From assembly GCA_017608025.1 (NCBI GenBank), contig JAFCGM010000004.1:1-64000 (forward strand): DNA of 64,000 nucleotides. Direction: 5' to 3'. Positions 18,442-26,451 of the stretch are shown here, one piece after another. A program made the position numbers and the translations under genes. Source of the stretch: Candidatus Pacearchaeota archaeon (GTDB lineage: Archaea; Nanobdellota; Nanobdellia; UBA10117; JABICX01). A model generated the notes under the pieces. That model was not told the DNA's origin, did not search any database, and saw only the letters and a list, made by a program, of their open reading frames with translations. Numbering within the stretch: the stretch's first letter is position 1; every line of letters begins with the position of its first letter.

Positions 18442-18740
18442 TCTAACCTCCAGCAATCTTTTCCGCAATAACCTGAAACATGCTTTTCAACAAGGCGTAT
18501 CAGCGGTTCTATTGTCTTTTTGTTTAGAGAATAAATCCTCTTTTTGCCGTCTCTTCTTGCATAAACAAAATGGCAACGCTCTAATTTTTTGAGATTGTGG
18601 CTTATTTTTGATTGTTCTTCTCCAACTTCTTTGCAAATCTCTGAAACACACTTTTCTGAATCCAAAAGCGCATCAATTATCTTTAACCGAGTATTATTGG
18701 CAATTACTTCAAAAAACAGATTATAGGATTTGCATTTCAT
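18438..18740 (-). CDS. ArsR-family winged-helix regulator of the isc operon (probable)
   Basis: The 100 residues have the ArsR layout: NTRLKIIDALLDSEKCVSEI, recognition helix in EEQSKISHNLKKLERCHFV, and wing ARRDGKKRIYSLN. Cys residues at positions 3, about 30, 35 and 56, and a C-terminal CGKDC, could bind a metal or Fe-S cluster. It heads the operon with iscS and iscU, and an ArsR-type palindrome covers its own start. I infer a feedback regulator of Fe-S synthesis, functionally like IscR or SufR but of a different family. The sensing ligand is not shown. Confidence 0.85.
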   Translation of the reverse strand: MKCKSYNLFFEVIANNTRLKIIDALLDSEKCVSEICKEVGEEQSKISHNLKKLERCHFVYARRDGKKRIYSLNKKTIEPLIRLVEKHVSGYCGKDCWRLE

Positions 18741-18758
18741 ATGAAATTATATTCATAT
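18739..18758. promoter_or_regulatory. Operator-like palindrome over the start of the arsR-isc operon
   Basis: ATATGAA and TTCATAT flank ATTATA, overlapping the ATG at 18740. An AT-rich TATA-like stretch lies just upstream on the minus strand (about 18760-18772). A repressor bound here would block initiation. The half-sites resemble those used by ArsR/SmtB proteins. Confidence 0.6.
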
Positions 18759-18780
18759 ATAGTTTATAAGAATTTCGCTT

Positions 18781-20697
18781 TTACATAACTTCATTCAGTT
18801 TCTTTTTCAAATCCCGAATAAGCCATTCTGCTTCTGAAAGCGCTCTTGCAATCTTTTCATCTTCTTCTGTAACTTGCTGTGTCCTTCTTTTTTCAGCGCT
18901 CTTCAAAACCAATTCATTAATTTTTCTCTCCAATCCAGCTACTTCCCTTGCAACATCGCTAATTGATGTCAAGCCTTCTGCCTGTTCTAAGTGCATTGAC
19001 CTTTCGCTTGTAATTACCTCTGGTTCTTGTTCAGAATCCTGCTCATAATCATCTGTTGAAAATGAAACATCTTCCTTTTCATCCCCAGTATCATAATCAG
19101 AACCTGAAGAATAAGTCATCTCATCCTCTTTATCTGCCTCGTATTCTTTTTTAACATAGCTTCCTTCAGTTTCCTGCTGAGAATATAAGCTCTGCTGTGG
19201 CTGAAGTGAATAATTTTGAAGTGAACCTTCTTCTGATTGCCCAGAATCTGAATCAAACGAAAAACCCTCTTCATCCACAGAGCTGTACCCTTGCTCTGAC
19301 TCCTGCTCTGAAACTTCTTGTCCCTGATAACTTGACTGAAATTGCTCTTGCTGTGAAAAGCCCTCTGAAGAAAATCCAGAATACGCCTCTTCTGATGGAA
19401 TAACATACGATCCCATTATTTTTATTTTTTGTCCTTCCTGCAACGAACTTGTGTCTGCATTCAACAAGCAAGGAACTTCCAAATCCTGGCATGAAACTGC
19501 CAAATAAGAGGAAATTGAACTCGATTTTGAAATAATTCCTGAAGAAAGAATTAAGTAAGGGTCAAAGGACTTCTTTGCTCTGTTCACTTGAAAAATTGCA
19601 TTCTGGTCAAAAACAAAATTCCGATAATAAACTCCTTCTGCGTCCATGTTTGTTATGCCAATTCCCTTTGCAATGTAATCTGAAACCTCTCCGCTAAATG
19701 CAACTGGTTTTCGAAAAATATTTGTTATTGGCTCTGTCTTCACAATTATCAGCTTCTTGTCAAAAACAACCCAATTAATGTGCTGAGGATAATCAAGCTC
19801 AGAAGCTATTTTAGAGGCAACCATTGACAATGCCCTAACTTCTTTCTCACTCAACGGCGATGCATTCTGGTATTTTTCAGGAATCTTTTGAACAAACTTG
19901 TCAGAACCAAGAGATTTTTTTGTAAGAAATTCTTCCTGCTTATTTATCATTGAAGATATCAACTCACCGCTCTCCTTGTCAGCAACATATACTGACACAT
20001 TTTCCAGAAAATCATTGTTCATGCCCCAGTGTGCCTGAATATAATGCTGGGAATTGTTTGAATTAATTGGATTTGAAGTGAAAATATCTCCGGATTTTGA
20101 CGGAAGCAGAGTTTTCTGGAAAATAATCCCAGGATTTAAGTCAGATACAAGAATGTCGTTTTTCTTCATAATGTAAATCGACTTGACTGAAAACAAGTCC
20201 TTCCATATCTCTTTAATTCCCTGCAAAATTTCTGAAACTCCTTTTAAATTAATCTTTGCTTCATAAGAGCAAAAATGCTTGTCCATTGAAACCCGCAAGG
20301 TAACTGTTGGAAGGTCTCTGCCAGATTTTATTAATTCCCTTGCCCTATCTGAAAGTTCTGAATACTTTGAATCTGCCCTTTCAAGTTCTCTGTAATTTTC
20401 AAGGAGCCGGTTTTTAAAGTCATCGTCAAAATCATAAGCATCAATCATCGCCTGGATTTGCTTTGAGGCGCTTGAAATCGAGTCAACATCCTCCAAACTG
20501 CACGAATTCATAATTCCCTGAATCTCAGAAAGAACAGGACCGACAGCATCAAAAAACTTCTTAGAGCTCAAAACAAAAAAATTCTGAACAGGAACATCTT
20601 TTCCCTTCAGCAAGCTCAAGTCCTGCGCAAGCTTGCCCACATTGCTTGAATCTGCAGAAGAAACATCACTGCACCAAATAAAATAAGGATCCTTCAT
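18781..20697 (-). CDS. Degenerate PEP-synthase-like protein with disordered acidic tail
   Basis: 638 residues from ATG 20697. Residues about 1-360 resemble the N-terminal ATP-grasp region of PEP synthase/PPDK (VTLRVSMDKHF at the usual R-S-S site, EIWKDLFSVKSIYI, PQHINWVVFDKKLIIVKTEPI). Residues about 410-450 resemble the swivelling phospho-His domain, but the expected TSHAAI reads SSYLAV, so the His is lost. The PEP-binding TIM barrel is missing; instead comes a Ser/Gln/Glu-rich low-complexity stretch (about 455-580) and a terminal coiled coil. Probably not a dikinase; possibly a binding or structural derivative. Confidence 0.6.
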   Translation of the reverse strand: MKDPYFIWCSDVSSADSSNVGKLAQDLSLLKGKDVPVQNFFVLSSKKFFDAVGPVLSEIQGIMNSCSLEDVDSISSASKQIQAMIDAYDFDDDFKNRLLENYRELERADSKYSELSDRARELIKSGRDLPTVTLRVSMDKHFCSYEAKINLKGVSEILQGIKEIWKDLFSVKSIYIMKKNDILVSDLNPGIIFQKTLLPSKSGDIFTSNPINSNNSQHYIQAHWGMNNDFLENVSVYVADKESGELISSMINKQEEFLTKKSLGSDKFVQKIPEKYQNASPLSEKEVRALSMVASKIASELDYPQHINWVVFDKKLIIVKTEPITNIFRKPVAFSGEVSDYIAKGIGITNMDAEGVYYRNFVFDQNAIFQVNRAKKSFDPYLILSSGIISKSSSISSYLAVSCQDLEVPCLLNADTSSLQEGQKIKIMGSYVIPSEEAYSGFSSEGFSQQEQFQSSYQGQEVSEQESEQGYSSVDEEGFSFDSDSGQSEEGSLQNYSLQPQQSLYSQQETEGSYVKKEYEADKEDEMTYSSGSDYDTGDEKEDVSFSTDDYEQDSEQEPEVITSERSMHLEQAEGLTSISDVAREVAGLERKINELVLKSAEKRRTQQVTEEDEKIARALSEAEWLIRDLKKKLNEVM

Positions 20698-20714
20698 TAA
20701 CAAAACCAGAAAAA

Positions 20715-20843
20715 GATAATTAAAAAAGATTTGTATTGTTTAATAACAAATACAATAAGGCATCAGACCAATCATTGCCTTATGAAAGTGCCAGCTGATT
20801 TTGCAGCTGGATAATTAAAAAAGATTTGTATTGTTTAATAACA
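20715..20843. repeat. 34-bp perfect direct repeat (20715-20748, 20810-20843) flanking a two-hairpin element
   Basis: Two identical 34-base units lie 95 bases apart, in the 5' flank of the PEP-synthase-like gene. Between them is exactly one copy of the two-hairpin element (20755-20810). The arrangement matches the other gene-boundary duplications in this window. Confidence 0.85.
20755..20810 (+). repeat. Two-hairpin dispersed element, copy 1
   Basis: Stem 1: ATAAGGCA pairs with TGCCTTAT around a 13-base loop. The linker GAAAGTG follows. Stem 2: CCAGCTG pairs with CAGCTGG around ATTTTG. The other copies (49313-49369, 62759-62814) keep the linker, loop 2 and geometry while both stems change in a paired way, so the fold is what is conserved. 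Confidence 0.8.
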
Positions 20844-20944
20844 GAATATATTCCAGTGCAAACAATACAACTAAAACATCTATTCTTGTTTAAGCAACTT
20901 TTCATAACCAACATTTGTCGCTTAAAAGGGCTATGCTAAAAAGA

Positions 20945-21469
20945 CTAATTAATCTTTTTGGAAACAATCTTGCATCCAATTGGAACTTTGTAAGATGAAT
21001 TTTTAAGTGCCTTTTTTGCAAAACTAAGCCCTTGCTCATTAACAAAAATACTGATAAGAACTTTTCCCTTGTAAACATGTGCTGACCTGCTGACAGGCCG
21101 TCCAAAAGAAAGCTTCATCCCTGTTGAAATTCTGTCTGCTCCTGCTCCCGTAGCAAGAGGATTCTCTCTAATAATATTATGCGGAACTGCCCGAATTTTC
21201 AAATGAAAACCCTGCTTTCCAAGACCTTCAGACAAAACTTTGCTTGAAGCAATTCTCATCGCTTCAACAGCATTATGCCTGAGATTAACCGCCTTTCCAG
21301 CAATCAAGTCAACCTGATACTCGAATTTTCCAGAGAGATTTCCCTGATCATACATCGTAACTCTACTGACTGGTGCTCCTTTTATAAAGGACTTCTGCCT
21401 GAACTTGGACATTCTAGTAAAGGGGCGCTTAATCTTCCGATATGCTGAAGCAGACCTTAGCTTTGCCAT
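20945..21469 (-). CDS. rpl10e: Large ribosomal subunit protein L10e (uL16)
   Basis: 174 residues of the archaeal/eukaryotic uL16 protein of the large subunit, near the tRNA-binding core. Seen: RKIKRPFTRMSKFRQKSFIKG near the N-terminus, MRIASSKVLSEGLGKQGF, RAVPHNIIRENPLATGAGADR, GMKLSFGRPVSRSAHV. The ATG at 21469 (MAKLRSASAYR) is chosen over longer readings; GGAG precedes it by about ten bases. It is a monocistronic-looking gene with its own promoter. Confidence 0.96.
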   Translation of the reverse strand: MAKLRSASAYRKIKRPFTRMSKFRQKSFIKGAPVSRVTMYDQGNLSGKFEYQVDLIAGKAVNLRHNAVEAMRIASSKVLSEGLGKQGFHLKIRAVPHNIIRENPLATGAGADRISTGMKLSFGRPVSRSAHVYKGKVLISIFVNEQGLSFAKKALKNSSYKVPIGCKIVSKKIN

Positions 21470-21490
21470 AATACGTATTTCTCCAAAAAA

Positions 21491-21502
21491 GAGTATATAA
21501 GC
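21491..21502 (-). promoter_or_regulatory. TATA box of rpl10e
   Basis: On the minus strand this reads GCTTATATACTC, about 25-30 bases before the ATG at 21469. It is a good archaeal TATA element at normal spacing. Confidence 0.5.
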
Positions 21503-21515
21503 TTTTTGTTTGAAA

Positions 21516-21785
21516 TTAAACTCTAAGTTTATCAATTTCCTTCATTATTCTTTTCATCTTGTTATGAAAATTAATTAAGAAAAACACTGAAAATAATAAA
21601 ACTGTTGAAAAAAGGGAAGAAACAAAAACAAAAGGCAAATTCATACTGATTTTTATTTGCTCAGTCAAAACTACAAGGACAATTCCTATAAAAACCGTAA
21701 CAAGGATAATTATTGTTGTATTGAAATACTGGCAGTAACGATTATAATTCAAATCACATTTGTTCTTCTTTTTCACATCTGACAT
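21516..21785 (-). CDS. Small two-TM membrane protein
   Basis: About 89 residues from ATG 21785 with two hydrophobic helices (about 25-45 and 55-78) and a basic tail. It lies upstream of rpl10e on the same strand, but rpl10e has its own TATA box inside the gap. No family recognised. Confidence 0.5.
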   Translation of the reverse strand: MSDVKKKNKCDLNYNRYCQYFNTTIIILVTVFIGIVLVVLTEQIKISMNLPFVFVSSLFSTVLLFSVFFLINFHNKMKRIMKEIDKLRV

Positions 21786-21880
21786 ATTACTCAAACTCAA
21801 TGTTTTGTCCAATTAGCCAAAGACCTACAAAGAAAGATAAAGCTTAGTTTATAAAATTATTTGCCAAAAACCTTAAATTA

Positions 21881-22081
21881 ATGTTTCTCCTCTATAATAA
21901 TATGCCTGGAGATGAAATATTCAAACTTGTCTTTTCTTTGCTAATCGCAGCAATAGTAATCTGGCAGCTCTCGTCAGTGCCTGGCTTTTTGCCAAAAGCA
22001 GAAATCGGCATAATTGCAGGACTTTCAGTAATGGTCTTCACATCTGGATTCTTCTCAGTTTTTAACAAGCTTCACAAATAA
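21881..22081 (+). CDS. Small two-TM membrane protein
   Basis: 66 residues. A TATA-like TTTATAAAAT at about 21849 is about 27 bases before the ATG at 21881, fitting a leaderless mRNA; an ATG at 21902 (MPGDEIFK) is also possible. Two hydrophobic segments (LVFSLLIAAIVIWQL and IGIIAGLSVMVFTSGF). Its stop abuts the stop of the converging pilin-like cluster. Function unknown. Confidence 0.55.
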   Translation: MFLLYNNMPGDEIFKLVFSLLIAAIVIWQLSSVPGFLPKAEIGIIAGLSVMVFTSGFFSVFNKLHK

Positions 22082-23260
22082 TTATTTGTAGCAAACCTTA
22101 ATTTTTGCCCAGCTTTTTTGAACAGGACCGAAATTGTGCTGAATGTCAACCAATTGCAAATTCAAATCCTCAATATCCTTAGTGTATGAAACCCCTACCA
22201 TGCTAAGAACAATACTATTGGAAACAGCTAGTCCGTCTTTCTTAAGTGTAAAAATACCTTCTCCAGAATAAGGAGTAACTTCGTCAAGCGAAATATTGTA
22301 TTTAGGAAGAACATTCATTCCAGGATGACCCTCAAAAATCTCTTTTTCATCGCCTTCTTTCAGTGTAAAGGTTCTACATCCATCATCTATGAAAACAAAA
22401 TTAGGGAAATTTATCTTAGAACCAAAAAACCCAAACTCCTCTGTTTTATGCTTAAAATTAAGAACAGCCATGTCTGAAGGATATTCCTCAGAAAAGTGAG
22501 GATAAAAATCATACTTTGAAACAGAAGTTCCTGGTATTTTCTTTGAAAGCAAACAAGAATTAAAGTCAGACTTTAGCATGCACTCTGAAATGTCCTCAGC
22601 TGAGTCAAAGTAAACTGAAACACTTTCTGGCAGTTCTGAATAAACTGAAGAATCTCGATCATATAACGTTTTGTACTCTATTGGAGAATAAGAATTTATC
22701 TCTTTTCTGTATGCTAAGGAAATAAACTCTTTACCCTCATAAGTAATATCTGTAGATGAGGACTTAAACAGAACCAGATGTTTTCCATCTTTAATGGAAA
22801 ATTCCTTTACAGGATAATCTTCCGGAACCTTAACAAAATTTTCATAACTTGGATAATCATCAAGATATTTAATAAATGTGTTATAAAAGGCTTCATTACC
22901 AAAAAAGGAATATGCTTCTTTCTTGTCAAAATTACTTAAGCAGTTGTTTTCATAATCTCTTGAAACAACAACAAACTCTTTCTTACTGCCTTCATTCCCT
23001 AACAATATAGTGTTGCACCCAAGCCCTTCTGTAAACAGCTTTCCGTCTCTCAATGCCTCTTCAGCAGAAAGACTGACAGCATTTTCAATATAATTGTAAG
23101 CAAGCGCAGTTTCATAATAAGACCTAAACATTTCCTTTTCCTGCTCGCCCATTGAACTCTTCTCTGAGAATTTGTAGTTCTCGTAAAGGATAACAGAAAC
23201 AAGCATAATTCCCATCAAAAGGACAGCTATTATTGCTGGACCGCTTGCTTTTTTATTCAT
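22082..23260 (-). CDS. Secreted protein with prepilin-like N-terminus (last gene of the secretion cluster)
   Basis: 392 residues. MNKKASGPAIIAVLLMGIML is a short basic leader plus hydrophobic helix like those of type IV prepilins. The remaining 360 residues are soluble, acidic and without a recognised domain; four Cys could pair outside the cell. It overlaps the upstream gene by eight bases, so it belongs to the same leftward operon as the TadA/TadC-like genes. Confidence 0.7.
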   Translation of the reverse strand: MNKKASGPAIIAVLLMGIMLVSVILYENYKFSEKSSMGEQEKEMFRSYYETALAYNYIENAVSLSAEEALRDGKLFTEGLGCNTILLGNEGSKKEFVVVSRDYENNCLSNFDKKEAYSFFGNEAFYNTFIKYLDDYPSYENFVKVPEDYPVKEFSIKDGKHLVLFKSSSTDITYEGKEFISLAYRKEINSYSPIEYKTLYDRDSSVYSELPESVSVYFDSAEDISECMLKSDFNSCLLSKKIPGTSVSKYDFYPHFSEEYPSDMAVLNFKHKTEEFGFFGSKINFPNFVFIDDGCRTFTLKEGDEKEIFEGHPGMNVLPKYNISLDEVTPYSGEGIFTLKKDGLAVSNSIVLSMVGVSYTKDIEDLNLQLVDIQHNFGPVQKSWAKIKVCYK

Positions 23261-23777
23261 AGAGAATCACCTCTGCAAACAAGTCCCCTTTCGAAGCATT
23301 TATAGGAAGATATGAAACACAACTGGCTTGGAACTTGCTTCTCGACATATAAGGCTCATAAACCATAAAAGTGTCTGAATCATGTTTTATCTCAAGAGCC
23401 CATGGCTTTCCTGTTGAAAATAAGCCATATTCAGAATCTGAAAACATATCATTAAAACCTAAAATATGAAGATGCTGCTTTGCTTCATCGCATGCCTCTG
23501 ACTTGGAATTTCCGCTAATAACGCATTTCTGTAAAAGGAAAGAATTGCTTTCTCCATTATTTTCCATTTCCATTAATGAAAGCAAATCAGACCTGCACTG
23601 AAGCTCCAATTGCGCTGTGTAAACATCTGCATGCACAGTAACTCCTCTAAAATTAAGCATCATTGCAAATATAAAAAACACAAAAAAGATAATAACAGAT
23701 ATCGCCAGCTCAGTCATAAGTTCCCCTGCTGCTTTTCTGCTTTGAATTTTTAATTCCTTAATCCCAAAGTAAGCCAT
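23253..23777 (-). CDS. Pilin-like secreted protein
   Basis: 174 residues. RKAAGELMTELAISVIIFF (about residues 14-32) resembles a prepilin cleavage region: basic residue, small residues, then a hydrophobic helix. A soluble domain with Cys residues follows. The start overlaps the upstream gene by 28 bases, although an internal ATG (MTELAIS) could be used. Member of the 22-37 kb secretion cluster. Confidence 0.68.
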   Translation of the reverse strand: MAYFGIKELKIQSRKAAGELMTELAISVIIFFVFFIFAMMLNFRGVTVHADVYTAQLELQCRSDLLSLMEMENNGESNSFLLQKCVISGNSKSEACDEAKQHLHILGFNDMFSDSEYGLFSTGKPWALEIKHDSDTFMVYEPYMSRSKFQASCVSYLPINASKGDLFAEVILYE

Positions 23778-25132
23778 GCTGCTTCAACTTCCTCATAATC
23801 CTTAAGATTTCTTTCAATATGCTTGTAAAGATTTGTCGCGCACTCTTTGAAAAATTTCTCCTTTTCAGAACTGCTCATTCCATAAGCATTTTCAAATTTG
23901 CAGCCATTATTCTTAGCCCAGTCCATGAAATTTTCCTCATTTGCAATTTTGTGAATTTTCGCTAGATTGTAAAGGTATTTAATATAGTTTGTTAGATTTT
24001 TTTCTCCTATTTTCTCAACAGAAATCTCCATAGGAAAATTTGTGTTAACTTCCTCAGGAATTTCTGAAACCAAAGAATCCCAAGTGTATTTTCCCTTGCC
24101 AAAAGGTCCCACCACAGCAGTGGCAGTGATTCCCTCACCCTTAGAAATACTATACCGTGTATAATTTATCTTAATAAAATAATATTCATCTTTCAGAATG
24201 CGCAAATGGTCTGGAACATAAAAATAATCTGAAAAAGAATCTTTAATTGAATCTGAACCTGAAACTAACGAGCGAATATCTCCATATTTCTCTTTATTAT
24301 GAAAAACAAAAATCTCCTTGAATGTTCTAGCTGAGCTTGGAGCATCATTTTTAATTCTATTTGATATATATCTGCTGGAATCCTCATAATTGTTGTAGTT
24401 TCCTTCGCCAAAAGGCCCCCACAACTGGCCTTTAAAATTTTTATCCTCATAAAAGAACCAGTAATCATTTTCTCCGAAAACCTTGAAACTGGTCAGATCT
24501 CCGTTAATGTTTCCGCTTCTGTCATCATATACCAAATCTTTGAAATCACTGGTTGAAGAGTCAAGCACCACAAAATTTCCGCTGTAATCTTTATCCTTAT
24601 ACAGGATAACACCATGATTTTTCAGTCTCTCATTATCAAGCTTTTCCTTAACTTTCAGCCACGCCTCATATTCAAGCAAAGGCATCCTTCTAACATAAAC
24701 CAAATAGTTGTACTCAGTACCAACATTTTGCTGGTAATTGTAAGAATACAAAACAGAACTCTGTCTGTAAACCTTATCAGATAAGATAGGATTAATTTTG
24801 CTAATCCTCAAATAGTACTTGTCCTCTTCAGTTGCAGAAAGAAAATATTCAACCCATTCATCATTGAATTTGAATTCATCCAGAAGATTCTGCCTTATGT
24901 TTAAGATCTTATTTCCATTCAAATCATTTGTTTCAGTATAAGCAAGGCCTTCCGGAGAATTCATAATTTTCCCTGAAAGCACTTCTGTCCTAAGCTGGTA
25001 GTCATAAAGCTCGAATTCTGTATTTGCCTTAACTGAAATATTATACATAACAATAATCATAAAAAGCAAAAGCACTGCTACAAAAATCATATACACCAAG
25101 CTGTTTCCAACTTCTACAACTGCTTTTTTCAT
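23750..25132 (-). CDS. Pilin-like protein with betagamma-crystallin-like region
   Basis: 460 residues. The N-terminus MKKAVVEVGNSLVYMIFVAV is prepilin-like. Residues about 174-270 carry two Greek-key-like segments: GVILYKDKDYSGNFVVLD and WFFYEDKNFKGQLWGPFGEG, matching the Y/F-x-x-x-x-F/Y-x-G pattern of betagamma-crystallins, some of which bind calcium. The C-terminal third is helical. It shares four bases with the upstream gene (ATGA). Likely a secreted or pilus-associated structural protein. Confidence 0.65.
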   Translation of the reverse strand: MKKAVVEVGNSLVYMIFVAVLLLFMIIVMYNISVKANTEFELYDYQLRTEVLSGKIMNSPEGLAYTETNDLNGNKILNIRQNLLDEFKFNDEWVEYFLSATEEDKYYLRISKINPILSDKVYRQSSVLYSYNYQQNVGTEYNYLVYVRRMPLLEYEAWLKVKEKLDNERLKNHGVILYKDKDYSGNFVVLDSSTSDFKDLVYDDRSGNINGDLTSFKVFGENDYWFFYEDKNFKGQLWGPFGEGNYNNYEDSSRYISNRIKNDAPSSARTFKEIFVFHNKEKYGDIRSLVSGSDSIKDSFSDYFYVPDHLRILKDEYYFIKINYTRYSISKGEGITATAVVGPFGKGKYTWDSLVSEIPEEVNTNFPMEISVEKIGEKNLTNYIKYLYNLAKIHKIANEENFMDWAKNNGCKFENAYGMSSSEKEKFFKECATNLYKHIERNLKDYEEVEAAWLTLGLRN

Positions 25133-25491
25133 ACAACCCTTTGAATTCTCACTTGAAGAAAGCCGTTATTCCTTACAAACATAGTTTCAATGTCAATGGA
25201 TGAGCTAATTTTATTGTAAACCAGCGGGTCTACAATGCATTTGCTTGTTGCCAGACACTCTGCAAAGCACTTTTTCGGAATACTCGGCACAGGAAAATGA
25301 TAAGCAGAATTGAAATTATAAGGAGACGCATATATACTGTCCAACATAATCTCAACCGCAGGGCAAATATTATCCTCAGTAATTTGATTACTTATGACTG
25401 TCTTTATTACGAAAAAGCACAGAATAATAATCATAATACTTATAACAATCATTCCAATCATCATCTGAACACTAACAGCACTATTCTTCAT
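25129..25491 (-). CDS. Small pilin-like protein
   Basis: About 120 residues from ATG 25491, three bases after the upstream stop; a GTG at 25500 is an alternative. MKNSAVSVQMMIGMIVISIM forms a pilin-type leader and helix. The exported part has four Cys (ICPAVE, KKCFAECLATSKC), probably disulfide-bonded. Part of the secretion operon. Confidence 0.65.
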   Translation of the reverse strand: MKNSAVSVQMMIGMIVISIMIIILCFFVIKTVISNQITEDNICPAVEIMLDSIYASPYNFNSAYHFPVPSIPKKCFAECLATSKCIVDPLVYNKISSSIDIETMFVRNNGFLQVRIQRVV

Positions 25492-25493
25492 TT

Positions 25494-26228
25494 TCAGCAC
25501 ACAAAAGCCTTTGGAAATTTATCAAACATTTCTCCGAAATCTGAACTACAGACAGAACTGGATTTTGTCCGTTCATACTGCCTTTTGAAAGTACAGGAGC
25601 ACGTAGCATCTGGATCCTTTTCCATAATGTAAAGTATCGGAACATCAACACGCCAAGACCTGCTTTCTTCATTATACTTCCAGTAATACGAAAAAACACT
25701 ACAGTAGTCCTTCTCAGTTGGACTTATAATTATGCCTTTTATCTCGTTGTTTGAAGCGCAAGTTGCTTCTTCAAGACGAGTCAAATAATCAGGACTTGTT
25801 CCATACTTGTCGTCAAAATGTATAGGAGATCTTTTAATCTCTGTATAAACAAGGTCATTTAAAATAAATTCCTTGTTTTTGAAATTACCATAACCCTCTG
25901 GCAAGGAATCATAATCAATGTCTGTCGCAATCCTTACTTTGTAAAGGACAAACAAAACCATTTTACTGGTTTGATACCTGTCAGCATAAATAACAAATGA
26001 GTTCGGAAGATTAACTGTGTGTGTTTTGACATATGCATCAAAAACAACATACTTATTTTGCCTGTCTTTCAGTTCAAGGCTCTTTACAAAGTCATTAAAC
26101 TCTTCTATTGCTTTTTCTTCTGGAGATTGGTAATTTGCTGTAAAAGCTGAAATTATATTCACAAAAAAAACAACGAAAATAATCATAATTACTAGCATTA
26201 TAATTGCTCTTGAAGATATCTTAGCCAT
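25494..26228 (-). CDS. Secreted protein with N-terminal anchor
   Basis: 244 residues. MAKISSRAIIMLVIMIIFVV is the anchor/leader; the rest is soluble, with a Cys cluster near the end (DATCSCTF, SVCSSDFG). Spacing of six bases to the upstream 60-residue gene and three to the downstream ATG shows one transcript. No known domain recognised. Confidence 0.65.
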   Translation of the reverse strand: MAKISSRAIIMLVIMIIFVVFFVNIISAFTANYQSPEEKAIEEFNDFVKSLELKDRQNKYVVFDAYVKTHTVNLPNSFVIYADRYQTSKMVLFVLYKVRIATDIDYDSLPEGYGNFKNKEFILNDLVYTEIKRSPIHFDDKYGTSPDYLTRLEEATCASNNEIKGIIISPTEKDYCSVFSYYWKYNEESRSWRVDVPILYIMEKDPDATCSCTFKRQYERTKSSSVCSSDFGEMFDKFPKAFVC

Positions 26229-26234
26229 TGAAAA

Positions 26235-26417
26235 TCAACCTATATATGAAAGCTTTGGAACTTCATGCGTAGCGCTCTCGGCAGTCAAGCCAAGAAAATT
26301 TGAAAGAGTAGACCAGTTGGTAATGAATAAAATAGACACAATAACAATAACAACCAGCACAAGAATAATTGTAGCAATAATCCAAAACTGCTTGTCTGCC
26401 TTCTTATTGAAAATCAT
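26235..26417 (-). CDS. Minimal pilin-like membrane peptide
   Basis: 60 residues: MIFNKKADKQFWIIATIILV then a short tail. The KKAD leader plus one hydrophobic helix recurs in several neighbours, so this looks like a minor pilin of the system rather than a chance frame. Confidence 0.6.
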   Translation of the reverse strand: MIFNKKADKQFWIIATIILVLVVIVIVSILFITNWSTLSNFLGLTAESATHEVPKLSYIG

Positions 26418-26451
26418 ACTAATAAGTGTCGCTGTTTTTATTTAAGAGTTT

